DNA of 60,817 nt. It comes from Sulfuritalea sp. (GTDB taxonomy: Bacteria; Pseudomonadota; Gammaproteobacteria; Burkholderiales; Methylophilaceae). Location of the stretch: positions 1 through 60,817 of the forward strand of contig JAIPCR010000002.1 in assembly GCA_021738125.1 (NCBI GenBank). Direction: 5' to 3'. The first letter of the stretch is position 1, and each line of letters starts with the position of its first letter. The notes beneath the pieces were generated by a model. It was not told the origin of the DNA and did no database searches. It saw only the letters and a list, made by a program, of their open reading frames with translations. This document shows, in pieces, positions 1 through 11,173 of this stretch. A program made the position numbers and the translations under genes.

Positions 1-2
1 CT

Positions 3-809
3 TTCACCATTGAATGTAACGGCATTAAAGTGATTGCACGTAGCTATGTAGATTGCAATATCAGCCGCATCAGCCGCATTATTCACTTTCAAGACATTAC
101 TGAAAGAAGTATTGTCGATAGAATGAAATCTGAATTTATTGCGACTGCTGCCCATGAGCTAAGAACGCCAATGACGACAATATTTGGCTTCATTGAAATA
201 TTAAAAGATATTCCCCTTGATGTAGAAACACAAAAAGAGATGATTAGTACGATTCATACCCAATCTAAACTCATGATCAATCTTTTAAATGAGATTTTAG
301 ATATGGCTAAAATGGAGGCGCAGGCAGCCAATCTCTATCACATGGACCATCAACCAATAGGCCCAATACTAGAAGCACTGACTGAGACGTTTATTCCGCC
401 AGACAACCGCAAGAAAGTTGCGCTCGAAATCAGCCCTCATTTACCAGAGGTGAATATTGATAAAGCTAAAATTGAACAAGCAGTTATAAATGCATTGAGC
501 AATGCCTACAAATTCTCGCCAAAAGATGATGCAATAAAAATGCAAGTCACCGAAGTCTTACATAAAGACGAATCAAAGATTTTAATAAGCATTCAAGACC
601 GTGGTATAGGCATGAAACCAGAGGAACTTAAACGCATTTATGAGAAATTCTATCGGGCAGATCAATCAGGTAACATTCCTGGCACAGGCCTAGGTATGGC
701 AATCATGAAAGATATCATCGACTATCATGGCGGTGAAATTGTCATCAATAGTGAATATGGTGTAGGGACTACTATCAATATTTATTTGCCAGTCATTACA
801 TCTAATTGA
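3..809 (+). CDS. Sensor histidine kinase, C-terminal part (5' end outside window)
   Basis: This is the kinase half of a two-component sensor. The reading frame is open to the left edge, so the GTG at 30 is not taken as a start and the N-terminal sensor region is missing. The first visible residues end in HFQDITE, a typical end of a PAS domain. Counting from position 30, the HisKA phosphoacceptor motif AHELRTP has its histidine at residue 42. The N box (NALSNAYKFSP), G1 box (DRGIGM), F box (EKFYRAD) and G2 box (GTGLGMAI) of the HATPase_c domain follow in order, so the kinase should be active. No response regulator is visible downstream, where the next gene is on the other strand, so the partner and signal are unknown. 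Confidence 0.9.
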   Translation, partial: FTIECNGIKVIARSYVDCNISRISRIIHFQDITERSIVDRMKSEFIATAAHELRTPMTTIFGFIEILKDIPLDVETQKEMISTIHTQSKLMINLLNEILDMAKMEAQAANLYHMDHQPIGPILEALTETFIPPDNRKKVALEISPHLPEVNIDKAKIEQAVINALSNAYKFSPKDDAIKMQVTEVLHKDESKILISIQDRGIGMKPEELKRIYEKFYRADQSGNIPGTGLGMAIMKDIIDYHGGEIVINSEYGVGTTINIYLPVITSN

Positions 810-852
810 TGGGGATTAAAAAAACTAGATTAGGTTTCAATTTAAGCTCTAA

Positions 853-892
853 TTGGTGTGCATTATGAGCTACTTTACACACCAAACTTTTT
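853..892 (+). terminator. Rho-independent terminator after histidine kinase
   Basis: An 8-bp perfect stem (TTGGTGTG at 853-860 and CACACCAA at 878-885) with a 17-nt loop is followed by CTTTTT. It lies 44 bp past the kinase stop and touches the stop codon of the converging PAP2 gene. Confidence 0.65.
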
Positions 893-1427
893 AAACAACT
901 AAAAAGGACAAGCCAGCAATTAAGCTACCAATTAAAGCGCCGGCCAAAACGTCACTAGGGTAATGTAGCCCTAGTACGACACGCGACAAACCAACCAGCG
1001 TAGTAAAAGGCAAGATAATAAATGCTAATTGTGGATAGTAATTGAGCGCCACCACGCCGAACACAACTGCGTGCAAAGTGTGCCCTGATGGGAAGCTGAA
1101 TTTATCAAGCGGCTTTCCTGTCAAGAAGATATCTTGATGGACCTCATAGGGACGCGGCCGCAAAGTTTTGCCTTTTAACCATTTATATAGGATAGTACCA
1201 AACAACCCTGCAAGTGCCATATGTATAACCGGCGTTAGGCCTTGAGAACCTTTGACGATGAGTATCATCAGCATTAAGCCGTACCAAAATACACCATCAC
1301 CCAGCCTACTCACCGCTCTAAAACAATCGCGTATCAACCGGTATTGACTTGTCTGATTGACGGCTAGACATAGATTACTATCTAGGCGATGCATCTGATT
1401 TAAATACAAACGCATTTTATATGACAT
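891..1427 (-). CDS. PAP2-superfamily membrane phosphatase
   Basis: This is a small integral-membrane phosphatase of the PAP2 type, a family that dephosphorylates lipid phosphates such as undecaprenyl pyrophosphate or phosphatidic acid. The three catalytic motifs are present in order: KGKTLRPRP (the K-x6-RP motif), PSGHT, and SRVVLGLHYPSD with the catalytic His and the Asp that orients it. Several hydrophobic segments surround them. The ATG at 1427 is preferred over the two upstream GTG codons (1433, 1430) because a GAGGGG ribosome site lies about 6 nt before it. The gene stands alone and converges on the histidine kinase. The exact lipid substrate cannot be told from sequence; a BacA-independent undecaprenyl-PP phosphatase is one possibility. 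Confidence 0.8.
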   Translation of the reverse strand: MSYKMRLYLNQMHRLDSNLCLAVNQTSQYRLIRDCFRAVSRLGDGVFWYGLMLMILIVKGSQGLTPVIHMALAGLFGTILYKWLKGKTLRPRPYEVHQDIFLTGKPLDKFSFPSGHTLHAVVFGVVALNYYPQLAFIILPFTTLVGLSRVVLGLHYPSDVLAGALIGSLIAGLSFLVV

Positions 1428-1561
1428 CACCACCCCTCACTTCAATGACCTTTAACTTCAACATAAAGGCTAGGATGTCATTGATATATGACTGATAGAT
1501 GAAAGTAATATGAAGATTTTTTGAAACTACCGCCTAAGGCTAGAAACGATGAGCCTTAACT

Positions 1562-2923
1562 TCATGTGCCTGTTGCTATTTTTACTGCAATCGTAATGTC
1601 TTCAGCTAATTTTTGCACCAATACGCCATCTTCACCTTCTACCATCACGCGGATTTTAGGTTCGGTGCCAGATGCTCTAAGAAGTACACGACCTCGACCT
1701 GCCAGCTCTTTTTCTGCTGTTTTCACCGCCGCTTGAATTTGATTATGACGATCTAAATCTACTTTTTTTGCTGTGACTACATTAATCAACACCTGTGGAT
1801 ATAGCACTAAATCTGCACGCAAATCTGCCAAGGTTTTACCGCTTAATATCAGTGCATGCAATACTTGCAAGGCGGCAATAATAGCGTCACCACTGCTATG
1901 CTTATCTAAAGTCAAAATGTGCCCTGAATTTTCACCACCTAATAACCATTTTTTCTCATTGAGCAGCTCCAACACATAACGGTCACCGACTTTAGCGCGT
2001 GCAAATGGAATATTATTATTTTGCAAAGCATGTTCTAACGCAAGGTTAGTCATAAGCGTGCCTGCCAGTCCGCCTTTAAGCTCGCCTTTTGCATGTAACC
2101 CCAATGCAATAATATAAAGTAACTGATCACCATCTAATAAATTACCGTGTGCATCCACCATCATTACACGGTCACCATCACCATCAAAAGCAATGCCCAA
2201 ATCAGCCTGATGTTCCAGCACGGCTTTTTGCAAAGCTTGCGGATGGGTAGAACCCACCAACTCATTAATATTTAAGCCGTCTGGCTTATTGCCAATCGAA
2301 ATTATTTCAGCGCCTAATTCATGAAACACATTGGGTGCCACATGATAAGTCGCACCGTGTGCACAATCTAAAACAATCTTTAAACCACGTAAGTCCATAT
2401 CGTTAGGGAATGTGCTTTTACAAAATTCAATATAGCGACCTGCTGCATCATCAATACGACGAGCCTTGCCCAACATAGCTGATTCCATGACCTGCATGGG
2501 CTTATCTAACTCTGCCTCAATCGCATGCTCAATATCATCGCCTAGTTTCGCACCTTCGCTTGAGAAAAACTTGATGCCATTATCATAATAGGGATTGTGT
2601 GAAGCAGAAATCACAATGCCAGCTTGTGCACGCAAAGCACGAGTCAAATAGGCAACTGCCGGCGTTGGCATTGGGCCTGTGAGTAAAACATCAACACCTG
2701 CGGCGGAAAGCCCTGCTTCTAAAGCCGCTTCTAACATATAGCCAGAAATGCGCGTATCTTTACCAATTAACACTGCCGGATGCGCACCTTTTGCAAGGTT
2801 GCCACTGACTGAAGTGAGTACTTTGCCTGCGGCATAGCCTAAGCGCATCACAAAATCTGGCGTAATTGGATACTCTCCAGCTTTACCGCGTATACCATCT
2901 GTGCCGAAATATTTTTTTGTCAT
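1562..2923 (-). CDS. glmM: Phosphoglucosamine mutase GlmM
   Basis: GlmM converts glucosamine-6-phosphate to glucosamine-1-phosphate, which feeds UDP-GlcNAc for peptidoglycan and lipid A. The 453-residue length is normal. It opens with [11 protein letters not shown], and carries the active-site serine loop ([13 protein letters not shown]), the Mg-binding DGDGDR motif, the sugar-binding GENSGH, and the phosphate-binding [14 protein letters not shown] near the end. It follows folP with only 2 bp between them, as in the E. coli ftsH-folP-glmM neighbourhood, so the two are almost certainly co-transcribed. Cytosolic and expected to be essential. Confidence 0.97.
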   Translation of the reverse strand: MTKKYFGTDGIRGKAGEYPITPDFVMRLGYAAGKVLTSVSGNLAKGAHPAVLIGKDTRISGYMLEAALEAGLSAAGVDVLLTGPMPTPAVAYLTRALRAQAGIVISASHNPYYDNGIKFFSSEGAKLGDDIEHAIEAELDKPMQVMESAMLGKARRIDDAAGRYIEFCKSTFPNDMDLRGLKIVLDCAHGATYHVAPNVFHELGAEIISIGNKPDGLNINELVGSTHPQALQKAVLEHQADLGIAFDGDGDRVMMVDAHGNLLDGDQLLYIIALGLHAKGELKGGLAGTLMTNLALEHALQNNNIPFARAKVGDRYVLELLNEKKWLLGGENSGHILTLDKHSSGDAIIAALQVLHALILSGKTLADLRADLVLYPQVLINVVTAKKVDLDRHNQIQAAVKTAEKELAGRGRVLLRASGTEPKIRVMVEGEDGVLVQKLAEDITIAVKIATGT

Positions 2924-2925
2924 TA

Positions 2926-3759
2926 TTAAATCTCTATTTGTTGTATTGCTATCAGTACTTTTAGTGCATCTACCGTGGCTTTTACATCATGTACACGTAG
3001 TATTTTAGCGCCTTTCATAGCAGAAATAACAGAAGCTGCTATTCCTGCGTACAATCGCTGGTCTTCATCACCACCAGATATAGCCGCTAGCACTGATTTA
3101 CGAGACAAGCCGACCAATAATGGTTGACCAATATCAGCAATACTATCCAAATGTTTAATTAACTCAATATTGTGTGCACGCGTCTTACCGAAACCAAAAC
3201 CAGGGTCAAGCAAAATACGATTTTTAGCAATGCCATAGGCTAAGCTTGTATCAAGCCTTTCAGTTAGAAACTGCTTAACCTCATTGACGACATCCACATA
3301 ACTTGGTGATGACTGCATGGTTTGCGGTGTGCCCTGCATATGCATCAAACACAAGCCCACATGACTACCTGAAACAACTTCCAAAGCGCCTTCTTCCTGC
3401 AAAGCACGCACATCATTGACTATATCGGCCCCTGCAGCTATCGCCAAGCGCATCACTTCAGGTTTATAGGTATCAATTGAAATAGGTACACTGGAGACTT
3501 TATGCAAAGCTTCAATCACCGGAATAACCCGCTTTAGCTCTTCATCCAAACTGACTGGCTCTGCGCCAGGACGAGTCGATTCACCGCCAATGTCTAAAAT
3601 ATCAGCACCATCTGCAATTAATTTTAGGGCATGCGCCACAGCTAGATTGGTTGAGACAAATTGACCGCCGTCAGAAAATGAATCTGGCGTGACATTCACA
3701 ATTCCCATCACATGGGGGCGATTCAAATTAAGGGTATATTTACCACAGTGGAAATTCAT
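2926..3759 (-). CDS. folP: Dihydropteroate synthase FolP
   Basis: FolP condenses 6-hydroxymethyl-dihydropterin pyrophosphate with p-aminobenzoate in folate synthesis, and is the target of sulfonamides. The 277-residue TIM-barrel protein shows the two family signatures: [15 protein letters not shown] near residue 18 and [15 protein letters not shown] near residue 53. Other conserved stretches are [27 protein letters not shown] and GLSRKS. It lies upstream of glmM and downstream of ftsH, but a strong hairpin separates it from ftsH, so folP-glmM may also have their own promoter. Confidence 0.97.
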   Translation of the reverse strand: MNFHCGKYTLNLNRPHVMGIVNVTPDSFSDGGQFVSTNLAVAHALKLIADGADILDIGGESTRPGAEPVSLDEELKRVIPVIEALHKVSSVPISIDTYKPEVMRLAIAAGADIVNDVRALQEEGALEVVSGSHVGLCLMHMQGTPQTMQSSPSYVDVVNEVKQFLTERLDTSLAYGIAKNRILLDPGFGFGKTRAHNIELIKHLDSIADIGQPLLVGLSRKSVLAAISGGDEDQRLYAGIAASVISAMKGAKILRVHDVKATVDALKVLIAIQQIEI

Positions 3760-3787
3760 AACTTAATTATACTTAAAAAAACTTGTT

Positions 3788-3816
3788 AAAAAGGGCTATA
3801 TTTTCTAGCCCTTTTT
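3788..3816 (-). terminator. Terminator between ftsH and folP
   Basis: An 11-bp perfect inverted repeat (AAAAAGGGCTA at 3788-3798 and TAGCCCTTTTT at 3806-3816) has A/T tracts on both sides, so it can work in either direction. It sits just past the ftsH stop and would separate ftsH from folP-glmM, at least partly. Confidence 0.8.
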
Positions 3817-3839
3817 AATTTTAATAAAATGATAATTTA

Positions 3840-5732
3840 TTATGTTTTAGCTGTAGGTTGTGGTGCTGGGTTAGCACCTAATCCGCTAGCGCCAGTATCT
3901 TTAGGTGGGTTCGCTTTAGCTTGCGTAGGCTTTGGTGGACGTACTGCAATGCCTGCCATGATGTCATTAATCTGATCGGCATCTATCGTTTCATATTCCA
4001 TCAGCGCCGCAGTCATCGCCTCCACTTTATCCCGATTATCTTCCAACAATTTACGCGCCAGGCCATATTGCTCATCTAAAATACGACGAATTTCTGCATC
4101 CACTTTTTGTTGAGTCGCTTCTGATACAGTTTTTGAGCTCATATTACCAAAGAATGAATCTTGCTCACTGCCAGCATATACCATAGTCCCCAGCGCATCA
4201 GACATGCCATAACGCGTCACCATGTCACGTGCCAACTTAGTCGCCCGCTCAAAGTCATTCGAGGCGCCTGTAGACATTTGATGCATAAAAATCTCTTCAG
4301 CAATACGCCCGCCGAACAAAATAGAAATTTCTTCCAACATTTTGTCTTTGTAATTACTAATTCGATCAAACTCTGGCAACTGCCATGTCAGACCAAGCGC
4401 CCAACCACGCGGCATAATTGTCACTTTATGGACTGGGTCTGCCTTAGGTAACAACTTAGCAACTACCGCATGTCCTGATTCGTGATAAGCGGTATTACGA
4501 CGTTCTTCTTCACGCATCACCATAGACTTACGCTCTGGACCCATAAAGATTTTATCTTTTGCGTCCTCAAAATCCTGCATATCTACCGTGCGCTTGTTAC
4601 GACGGGCAGCAAATAAAGCCGCTTCATTAACCAAGTTAGCTAAATCAGCCCCCGAAAAGCCCGGCGTACCTCGTGCCAAAATATCCGCTTTCACATCAAC
4701 ATCAATAGGCACTTTACGCATATGTACCATTAAAATTTGCTCACGGCCTTTAATATCTGGCAATGACACCATAACTTGACGATCAAAACGTCCTGGACGT
4801 AATAAAGCCTTATCTAAAACATCAGCACGGTTGGTTGCAGCTATGACAATGACGCCAGAATTACCTTCAAAACCATCCATCTCCACTAACAACTGGTTCA
4901 ATGTTTGCTCGCGCTCATCATTACCACCACCTGTGCCAGATCCACGACTGCGACCTACCGCATCAATCTCATCAATAAAGATGATACAAGGAGAGTTCTT
5001 CTTCGCTTGCTCAAACATATCACGCACGCGAGACGCCCCAACGCCAACAAACATTTCTACGAAGTCAGAGCCAGAAATAGTGAAAAATGGCACTTTAGCC
5101 TCACCAGCAATTGCTCGGGCTAATAAAGTTTTACCAGTACCCGGAGGGCCAACCATCAAAACTCCACGTGGAATACGTCCACCTAATTTTTGGAATTTAG
5201 TTGGGTCGCGTAAAAAATCAACGATTTCTGTCACTTCTTCTTTAGCTTCATCACAACCTGCAACGTCAGCAAATGTTGTTTGATTATTCGTCTCATCAAG
5301 TTGGCGCGCTTTACTTTTACCAAATGAAAACGGACCACCACCTTTGCCACCGCCTTGCATTTGACGCATAAAAAATACCCAAACGCCAATAAGCAATATC
5401 ATGGGAAACCATGAAACAAAAATGCTCATTAGAAATGATTGTTCTTCTTCTGGCTTAGCTTCTACGATCACGTTATTTTTAAGTAAGTCAGAAACCAACC
5501 AAGGGTCTGTAGGTGCATAAGTATTGAATTTTTTGCCATCATGCGTCATGCCACGTAAGACACGTCCATCGATTTGCACTTTAGCAATCCGACCATCTTT
5601 AACTTCTTGAATGAACTGAGAATACACCACTTGGCTATCTGCGCCGTTTTTAACACCAGATATATTGAAAATGGCCAATAGCACCATAGCAATCGCTAAC
5701 CAAATCGCCACATTCTTAAATATATTGTTCAA
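3840..5732 (-). CDS. ftsH: ATP-dependent zinc metalloprotease FtsH
   Basis: FtsH is the membrane-anchored AAA+ protease that degrades sigma-32, LpxC and misassembled membrane proteins. The 630-residue protein has two membrane segments (about residues 6-24 and 103-122) flanking a periplasmic domain. It has Walker A GPPGTGKT (195-202), Walker B IIFIDEID, the second region of homology ([19 protein letters not shown]) and the zinc-binding HESGH (417-421). The start is a TTG at 5732, preceded by AAGGAAT. It is needed because the next Met would cut into the first membrane helix. The gene follows rlmE, the same order as the E. coli heat-shock operon rrmJ-ftsH. It matters here because rpoH, dnaK and dnaJ are in the same window. 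Confidence 0.98.
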   Translation of the reverse strand: MNNIFKNVAIWLAIAMVLLAIFNISGVKNGADSQVVYSQFIQEVKDGRIAKVQIDGRVLRGMTHDGKKFNTYAPTDPWLVSDLLKNNVIVEAKPEEEQSFLMSIFVSWFPMILLIGVWVFFMRQMQGGGKGGGPFSFGKSKARQLDETNNQTTFADVAGCDEAKEEVTEIVDFLRDPTKFQKLGGRIPRGVLMVGPPGTGKTLLARAIAGEAKVPFFTISGSDFVEMFVGVGASRVRDMFEQAKKNSPCIIFIDEIDAVGRSRGSGTGGGNDEREQTLNQLLVEMDGFEGNSGVIVIAATNRADVLDKALLRPGRFDRQVMVSLPDIKGREQILMVHMRKVPIDVDVKADILARGTPGFSGADLANLVNEAALFAARRNKRTVDMQDFEDAKDKIFMGPERKSMVMREEERRNTAYHESGHAVVAKLLPKADPVHKVTIMPRGWALGLTWQLPEFDRISNYKDKMLEEISILFGGRIAEEIFMHQMSTGASNDFERATKLARDMVTRYGMSDALGTMVYAGSEQDSFFGNMSSKTVSEATQQKVDAEIRRILDEQYGLARKLLEDNRDKVEAMTAALMEYETIDADQINDIMAGIAVRPPKPTQAKANPPKDTGASGLGANPAPQPTAKT

Positions 5733-5843
5733 AATCTTATTCCTTTTTAAAAGGGGTAACTTAATTTACATTTTATGCCTAAAACTTAGCTTGATGTCAC
5801 TAAATAAAGCTATTTTTAGCCAGCTTATTGTTGGCTGCCTCAC

Positions 5844-6461
5844 TTATTTCCGACCTAATCCCAGTAAATACACTTCGCTACTTCTGCCGCGTGAGGCTTT
5901 AGGCTTACGCGTAACCACTTTATCAAACATAGCTCGCATATTAAGCAAAATGTCATCGAACCCTTCACCGATGAATACCTTGACTAAGAAATTACCGCTT
6001 GGTTTCAACCAATCTTTACTAAACTCTAACGCTAATTCAGTTAAGTACGCAGCACCAGCCTGATCGACAATAGCGATACCTGACATATTGGGTGCCATAT
6101 CAGCAATTACAAGGTCTACTTGCTTACCATTTAAACTATTTTCCAATTGCTTTAAAACAGCATCTTCTCGAAAATCACCTTGAATAAATTCAACGCCTTT
6201 AATTGGCTCCATTTCCAACAGATCTAAAGCAACAATTCGACCTTGACCTTTTAATCGTTGCACAGCAACTTGCGACCAACTTCCTGGTGTCGCCCCTAAA
6301 TCAACTATCGTCATGCCCGGCCTAATCAACTTATCTTTGTCATCAATCTCAATTAGCTTGTAAGCAGCACGAGCTCGATAGCCTTCCTTTTGTGCGCGCT
6401 TAACAAATTCATCGTTGATATGCTCGTGCATCCAAGCTTTGCTGGAAGGTTTTAGCTTCAT
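5844..6461 (-). CDS. rlmE: 23S rRNA (uridine2552-2'-O)-methyltransferase RlmE
   Basis: RlmE (RrmJ/FtsJ) methylates U2552 in the A-loop of 23S rRNA late in large-subunit assembly, using S-adenosylmethionine. The 205-residue protein contains the SAM-binding stretch [14 protein letters not shown] and the K-D-K-E catalytic tetrad: Lys in [10 protein letters not shown], Asp in DMAPNMSG, Lys in FLVKVFIGE, and Glu in SSEVYLLG. It precedes ftsH on the same strand with a 111-bp gap. It is divergent from yhbY, another ribosome-assembly gene, across only 59 bp, so the two probably share a control region. Confidence 0.96.
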   Translation of the reverse strand: MKLKPSSKAWMHEHINDEFVKRAQKEGYRARAAYKLIEIDDKDKLIRPGMTIVDLGATPGSWSQVAVQRLKGQGRIVALDLLEMEPIKGVEFIQGDFREDAVLKQLENSLNGKQVDLVIADMAPNMSGIAIVDQAGAAYLTELALEFSKDWLKPSGNFLVKVFIGEGFDDILLNMRAMFDKVVTRKPKASRGRSSEVYLLGLGRK

Positions 6462-6520
6462 CTGTTAAACTTCGCCCACATAAATAATATACTCAAGAAA
6501 AACCTCAAAGAAGATACCAA

Positions 6521-6811
6521 GTGAATTCAAAACAAATCAGCTACTTACGTGGCCTTGCTCATAGCTTAAACCCCGTTGTCATGATTAGCAATAAAGGCTT
6601 ATCAGAGGGTGTTATGAAAGAAATTAACGTTAATTTAGACGCTCATGAACTCATTAAAATTAAAGTAATGATTGATGATAAAACTTTACGCACACAAATG
6701 CTGACTGACATTTGTACGCAAACTAATGCTGTTGCTGTACATCAAATTGGCAAACAATTAGTTGTCTATCGTCAGTCAACTAAACCTAAAATTGTAGTGC
6801 CACAGAAGTAA
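6521..6811 (+). CDS. yhbY: YhbY-family RNA-binding ribosome-assembly protein
   Basis: This is a 96-residue CRM-domain protein, the family of E. coli YhbY that binds pre-50S particles. The N-terminal LRGLAHSLNPVVMISNKGL and the later LIKIKV and YRQS segments match the CRM fold, including the GLS-type loop at about residues 27-29. The start is a GTG at 6521. It faces away from rlmE, so two 50S-maturation genes share one short intergenic region. It ends 4 bp before the converging DUF4149 gene. Confidence 0.9.
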   Translation: MNSKQISYLRGLAHSLNPVVMISNKGLSEGVMKEINVNLDAHELIKIKVMIDDKTLRTQMLTDICTQTNAVAVHQIGKQLVVYRQSTKPKIVVPQK

Positions 6812-6815
6812 ATCT

Positions 6816-7262
6816 TCATTTCTTAAGCACCACCACAAAACCTAGCAAGCATTGCACCACATACGCTATGCTTGCTACGCCATGCCAAGTTTTAAACCTA
6901 TCCGAAAAAACACTCTGCATCACATCACTTGGTAGCGCATCAGCTTTGAGTTGCGCCAATATTGGCTGAATACCAAAGTGACCCGCAAGCACCAGTAGGA
7001 TCATCACCAATACCGCCCAAAAATACGATTGCTTTAGTGCGCTAGTGCCGAAGCTAAACAATCGCTGCATCAATAAGAAAAATCCAGTAAATATACCCAA
7101 GTAAGACACATCATTAAAAAACTTTCCAGCTAACTGGCCTGCTAGCTGAGCATCTTGCAACGTATTAAACATTACATAAGCAACCGCACCGATAGTCCAC
7201 AATGCGCCTACCCATAAGGTAATCAAAACTAGGCTAGCCTTATCTGACCAATTATTTTTCAT
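6816..7262 (-). CDS. DUF4149 four-helix membrane protein
   Basis: This is a 148-residue integral-membrane protein with four predicted hydrophobic helices (about residues 9-31, 48-67, 79-99 and 125-146). It begins with SDKASLVLITLWVGALWTIG, and contains KFFNDVSYLGIFTGFF and a TWHGVASIAY segment near the end. This matches the DUF4149 family of betaproteobacteria, which has no known function. It lies between greA and yhbY/rlmE-ftsH, a neighbourhood I recall as conserved in this class. It starts 37 bp after the greA stop and is probably co-transcribed with greA. Confidence 0.75.
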   Translation of the reverse strand: MKNNWSDKASLVLITLWVGALWTIGAVAYVMFNTLQDAQLAGQLAGKFFNDVSYLGIFTGFFLLMQRLFSFGTSALKQSYFWAVLVMILLVLAGHFGIQPILAQLKADALPSDVMQSVFSDRFKTWHGVASIAYVVQCLLGFVVVLKK

Positions 7263-7299
7263 AGAGCACTACCTTTCAACTAAACGAAAACTAGTATGA

Positions 7300-7782
7300 T
7301 TAAATGTACTGAACTTCAAGAATCTCGTACTCTTTAACACCACCTGGCGCCATGACTTCAGCGACATCACCTTCTGACTTGCCAATTAAACCACGTGAAA
7401 TAGGTGAGCTGATGGAAATCTTACCATTTTTAATATCCGCCTCATCATCACCTACAATTTGATAGGTAATAATCGTACCATTATCCAAATCCTCGATTCT
7501 AACAGTTGCGCCAAATACGCAACGTCCATCGGCATGCAGTGTCGTTGGATCAATAATCATCGCATTAGAAAGCTTGGCTTCTAGCTCTGAAATACGGCCT
7601 TCAATAAAACTTTGACGCTCTTTTGCCGCTTCGTACTCAGCATTTTCAGACAAATCACCCTGAGCACGCGCCTCAGCAATTGCCTGAATCACATCTGGAC
7701 GATCTACGCTACGCAAACGTAGTAACTCTTCTTTTAACAACGCGATACCTTTAACGGTAACGGGTACTTGGATAACTGCCAT
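7300..7782 (-). CDS. greA: Transcription elongation factor GreA
   Basis: GreA enters the RNA polymerase secondary channel and stimulates cleavage of backtracked RNA. The 160-residue length is standard. Residues 1-75 form the antiparallel coiled coil, including the tip AEARAQGDLSENAEYEAA with the acidic Asp/Glu pair needed for cleavage. The C-terminal FKBP-like domain contains GATVRIED, YQIVGDDEADI and SPISRGLIGK. It lies downstream of carB, separated by a strong terminator-like hairpin at 7801-7831, the dapB-carAB-greA order also seen in other proteobacteria. Confidence 0.97.
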   Translation of the reverse strand: MAVIQVPVTVKGIALLKEELLRLRSVDRPDVIQAIAEARAQGDLSENAEYEAAKERQSFIEGRISELEAKLSNAMIIDPTTLHADGRCVFGATVRIEDLDNGTIITYQIVGDDEADIKNGKISISSPISRGLIGKSEGDVAEVMAPGGVKEYEILEVQYI

Positions 7783-7800
7783 GTTGAAAAACCTCAGAAT

Positions 7801-7831
7801 AAAAAATAAACCACACTCAACCTGAGTGTGG
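7801..7831 (-). terminator. Terminator between carB and greA
   Basis: A 9-bp perfect stem (CCACACTCA 7811-7819, TGAGTGTGG 7823-7831) with a 3-nt loop is followed on the minus strand by TTTATTTTTT. It would end the carAB transcript, or act as an attenuator in front of greA. Confidence 0.85.
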
Positions 7832-7887
7832 CTTTATAAAGTATGAAATTAAATAATGTTGTTTAAAATATCTTAAGAAAGTGTATT

Positions 7888-10800
7888 TTAAGCAAGCTTT
7901 TTATGCAAGTCTTGTAGTGACTCTACGGTTAGCTCTTGCATATGCGCCATACCCACACATGCTGCCTTTGCCCCTGCTAACGTTGTGTAGTATGTCACCT
8001 TGTTTTGTAAGGCACTGCGACGAATTTCGTAAGAATCGGCAACCGCACGCTTGTCTTCTGTGACGTTAACAATAAAACTGATGTCGCCATTTTTAATCAT
8101 ATCGACAATATGCGGACGGCCCTCAGCCACCTTATTCACAGAGACTACTTTTAATCCGTTAGCGGTTAGCGCTGTCGCGGTACCTTTCGTCGCCACCAAT
8201 TCAAAACCCAAATCATGCAGGGCGTGAGCAATTTCAACCACTTTATTGTAGTCTTCTTTACGTACACTAATAAATGCTCGGCCACCTTCTGGTAATTTTG
8301 TAGACGCACCCAGTTGTGACTTAAGAAAAGCTTCAGCAAAGGTAGCGCCAACGCCCATCACTTCACCAGTAGACTTCATCTCAGGACCTAAAATGGTATC
8401 CACGCCTGGAAATTTAATAAAAGGAAATACCGCTTCTTTAACTGAATAGAACGGCGGGATAATCTCACGCGTGACACCCTGTGCTTTAAGTGAAGTGCCT
8501 ATCATGCAACGCGCCGCCACTTTAGCCAACTGTAAACCACAGGCTTTAGAAACAAATGGAACGGTTCTCGATGCACGTGGGTTGACCTCTAACACGAATA
8601 CCGTTTTCCCTTGGATTGCGAACTGCACATTCATTAAACCAACCACACCTAAGGCACGTGCCATTTGTTTAGTTTGATCACGCAATTCATCTTGCAACTT
8701 AGATGACAAACTATAAGGCGGCAATGAACAAGCTGAGTCTCCTGAGTGAACGCCCGCTTGTTCAACGTGCTCCATAATGCCGCCAATAATCACATCGCCA
8801 GTATTGTCACAAAGTGCATCAACATCGACTTCAAGTGCATCGTTTAAAAATCTATCAAGCAATACGGGTGACTCATTTGAAACTTTTACCGCCTCACGCA
8901 TATAGCGCTCTAGTTGCGATTGTTCTTGCACAATCTCCATTGCGCGACCACCTAGTACATAACTTGGACGTACGACTAATGGATAGCCTATTTCTAATGC
9001 TAGGCGAATCGCCTCTTCTGGTGTTCTAGCTGTCCGGTTTGGTGGTTGCTTTAACCCTAACTCTTGCAACATTCCTTGAAAGCGCTCACGATCTTCGGCT
9101 TTATCTATGGCGTCGGGCGTCGTACCAATAATTGGCACACCCGCTTTTTCTAAATCACGCGCAAGTTTTAGCGGTGTTTGGCCACCATATTGCACAATCA
9201 CACCTACTGGTTTTTCTAACGCTACAATTTCCAATACATCTTCTAATGTAACTGGCTCAAAATATAGTCGATCTGAAGTGTCGTAATCCGTTGAAACGGT
9301 TTCAGGATTACAGTTCACCATAATCGTTTCATAGCCATCTTCACGCATAGCAAATGCCGCATGAACACAGCAGTAATCAAATTCAATACCCTGACCAATT
9401 CTATTAGGGCCGCCACCTAAAATCACAACTTTCTTATTATTGGTTGGCGCCGCCTCGCATTCTTCTTCATAAGTTGAATACATGTAAGCAGTGTTGGTTG
9501 AGAACTCAGCTGCACATGTGTCCACACGCTTATACACGGGGCGAACTTGTAATGCTTGTCTATATGCGCGCACTGCATGTTGATCGGTATTAAGTAATGT
9601 TGCCAAACGTCTATCAGAAAAACCGCTACGTTTTAATTTAAGCATTGCTAGTTTATCTAAATCGGCAATCTGTCTACCTTTAAGCGCTTGCTCTCTATCA
9701 ATTAAATCTTTAATTTGCACCAAGAACCATGGGTCTATTTTAGAAATATCATAGACTTGCTCAATGGTCATGCCAATTCTAAAAGCATCCCCTACATACC
9801 AGATGCGCTCAGGTCCAGGCACACCCATTTCTTTAGTAATGGTATCTAAATCTGTAGTTTTTTCATCCAATCCATCTACGCCAACTTCAAGTCCGCGCAA
9901 CGCCTTTTGGAATGACTCTTGGAAAGTGCGACCTATTGCCATCACTTCACCTACAGATTTCATTTGTGTGGTTAAACGTGAGTCTGCTTGAGGAAATTTC
10001 TCGAAAGCAAATCTAGGTATTTTTGTAACCACGTAATCAATTGATGGTTCAAACGAGGCAGGGGTAGCACCCCCAGTGATTTCATTTCTAAGTTCGTCCA
10101 AAGTAAAGCCAACTGCTAGTTTTGCAGCTACTTTTGCAATTGGAAAGCCTGTTGCTTTTGAGGCGAGTGCTGATGAACGTGATACACGTGGGTTCATCTC
10201 AATCACAATCATACGGCCATCTTCTGGATTAATCGCAAACTGAACGTTTGAACCGCCAGTATCTACTCCAATTTCGCGTAATACTGCCAATGAGGCATTA
10301 CGCATAATTTGATACTCTTTATCCGTCAACGTTTGGGCAGGTGCTACAGTGATTGAGTCACCTGTATGAACGCCCATAGGGTCTAAATTTTCAATCGAGC
10401 AAATGATGATGCAATTATCTGCAGAATCACGCACTACTTCCATCTCAAACTCTTTCCAACCGAGTAGCGATTCTTCAATCAGCAATTCTTTAGTTGGCGA
10501 TGCATCTAGGCCACGCTCACAAATTGTCATGAATTCTTCACGGTTATAAGCAATACCACCGCCGCTACCACCCATGGTAAATGAAGGACGAATAATTGCT
10601 GGATAACCTATACTAGGTTGCACTTGCAAGGCTTCTTCCATGCTATGCGCAATCGCTGAGCGTGCAGAGCCTAAGCCAATTTTCGTCATGGCTTCTTTGA
10701 ATTTTTGCCTATCTTCTGCTTTATCAATCGCTTCTTTTGAAGCGCCAATAAGCTCAACTTTATATTTGGCTAACACGCCATGTTTATCTAAATCTAATGC

Positions 10801-11094
10801 ACAATTAAGTGCAGTTTGCCCACCCATGGTTGGCAACAAAGCATCTGGACGCTCTTTAGCAATAATCTTCTCTACCACTTGCCAAGTGACAGGCTCAATA
10901 TAGGTTGCGTCAGCCATTTCTGGGTCAGTCATAATGGTGGCTGGGTTAGAGTTCACCAAAATAACACGATAACCTTCTTCACGCAGCGCTTTACAGGCTT
11001 GCGCACCAGAGTAATCAAACTCGCAAGCTTGTCCGATCACAATCGGACCTGCGCCAATAATAAGGATAGATTTTATGTCTGTACGTTTTGCCAT
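7888..11094 (-). CDS. carB: Carbamoyl-phosphate synthase large subunit CarB
   Basis: CarB makes carbamoyl phosphate from bicarbonate, ammonia and two ATP, for arginine and pyrimidine synthesis. The 1068-residue protein has the expected duplicated ATP-grasp layout. The first half (to about residue 400) opens with [20 protein letters not shown]. The second (from about 550) opens with [19 protein letters not shown]. An oligomerisation segment lies between them and an allosteric MGS-like domain is at the C-terminus. It follows carA by 79 bp on the same strand. Bicarbonate is its substrate, so the periplasmic carbonic anhydrase in this window could affect its supply only indirectly. Confidence 0.98.
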   Translation of the reverse strand: MAKRTDIKSILIIGAGPIVIGQACEFDYSGAQACKALREEGYRVILVNSNPATIMTDPEMADATYIEPVTWQVVEKIIAKERPDALLPTMGGQTALNCALDLDKHGVLAKYKVELIGASKEAIDKAEDRQKFKEAMTKIGLGSARSAIAHSMEEALQVQPSIGYPAIIRPSFTMGGSGGGIAYNREEFMTICERGLDASPTKELLIEESLLGWKEFEMEVVRDSADNCIIICSIENLDPMGVHTGDSITVAPAQTLTDKEYQIMRNASLAVLREIGVDTGGSNVQFAINPEDGRMIVIEMNPRVSRSSALASKATGFPIAKVAAKLAVGFTLDELRNEITGGATPASFEPSIDYVVTKIPRFAFEKFPQADSRLTTQMKSVGEVMAIGRTFQESFQKALRGLEVGVDGLDEKTTDLDTITKEMGVPGPERIWYVGDAFRIGMTIEQVYDISKIDPWFLVQIKDLIDREQALKGRQIADLDKLAMLKLKRSGFSDRRLATLLNTDQHAVRAYRQALQVRPVYKRVDTCAAEFSTNTAYMYSTYEEECEAAPTNNKKVVILGGGPNRIGQGIEFDYCCVHAAFAMREDGYETIMVNCNPETVSTDYDTSDRLYFEPVTLEDVLEIVALEKPVGVIVQYGGQTPLKLARDLEKAGVPIIGTTPDAIDKAEDRERFQGMLQELGLKQPPNRTARTPEEAIRLALEIGYPLVVRPSYVLGGRAMEIVQEQSQLERYMREAVKVSNESPVLLDRFLNDALEVDVDALCDNTGDVIIGGIMEHVEQAGVHSGDSACSLPPYSLSSKLQDELRDQTKQMARALGVVGLMNVQFAIQGKTVFVLEVNPRASRTVPFVSKACGLQLAKVAARCMIGTSLKAQGVTREIIPPFYSVKEAVFPFIKFPGVDTILGPEMKSTGEVMGVGATFAEAFLKSQLGASTKLPEGGRAFISVRKEDYNKVVEIAHALHDLGFELVATKGTATALTANGLKVVSVNKVAEGRPHIVDMIKNGDISFIVNVTEDKRAVADSYEIRRSALQNKVTYYTTLAGAKAACVGMAHMQELTVESLQDLHKKLA

Positions 11095-11173
11095 AATTTT
11101 AATTGTTAGTTGTTGGGCCTTAGTCTTTGCAAACAGCGTTATTACTTTCTGTTTAACTGGAGACTAATGACTA

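Noticed and set aside
4831..5283. 150-residue open frame antisense to ftsH
   Set aside because: It lies wholly within the conserved AAA domain of ftsH, and has no recognisable motif or ribosome site.
5818..5836. Inverted repeat AGCCAGC/GTTGGCT after rlmE
   Set aside because: It has no U tract in either direction and includes a G-U pair, so it is not supported as a terminator.
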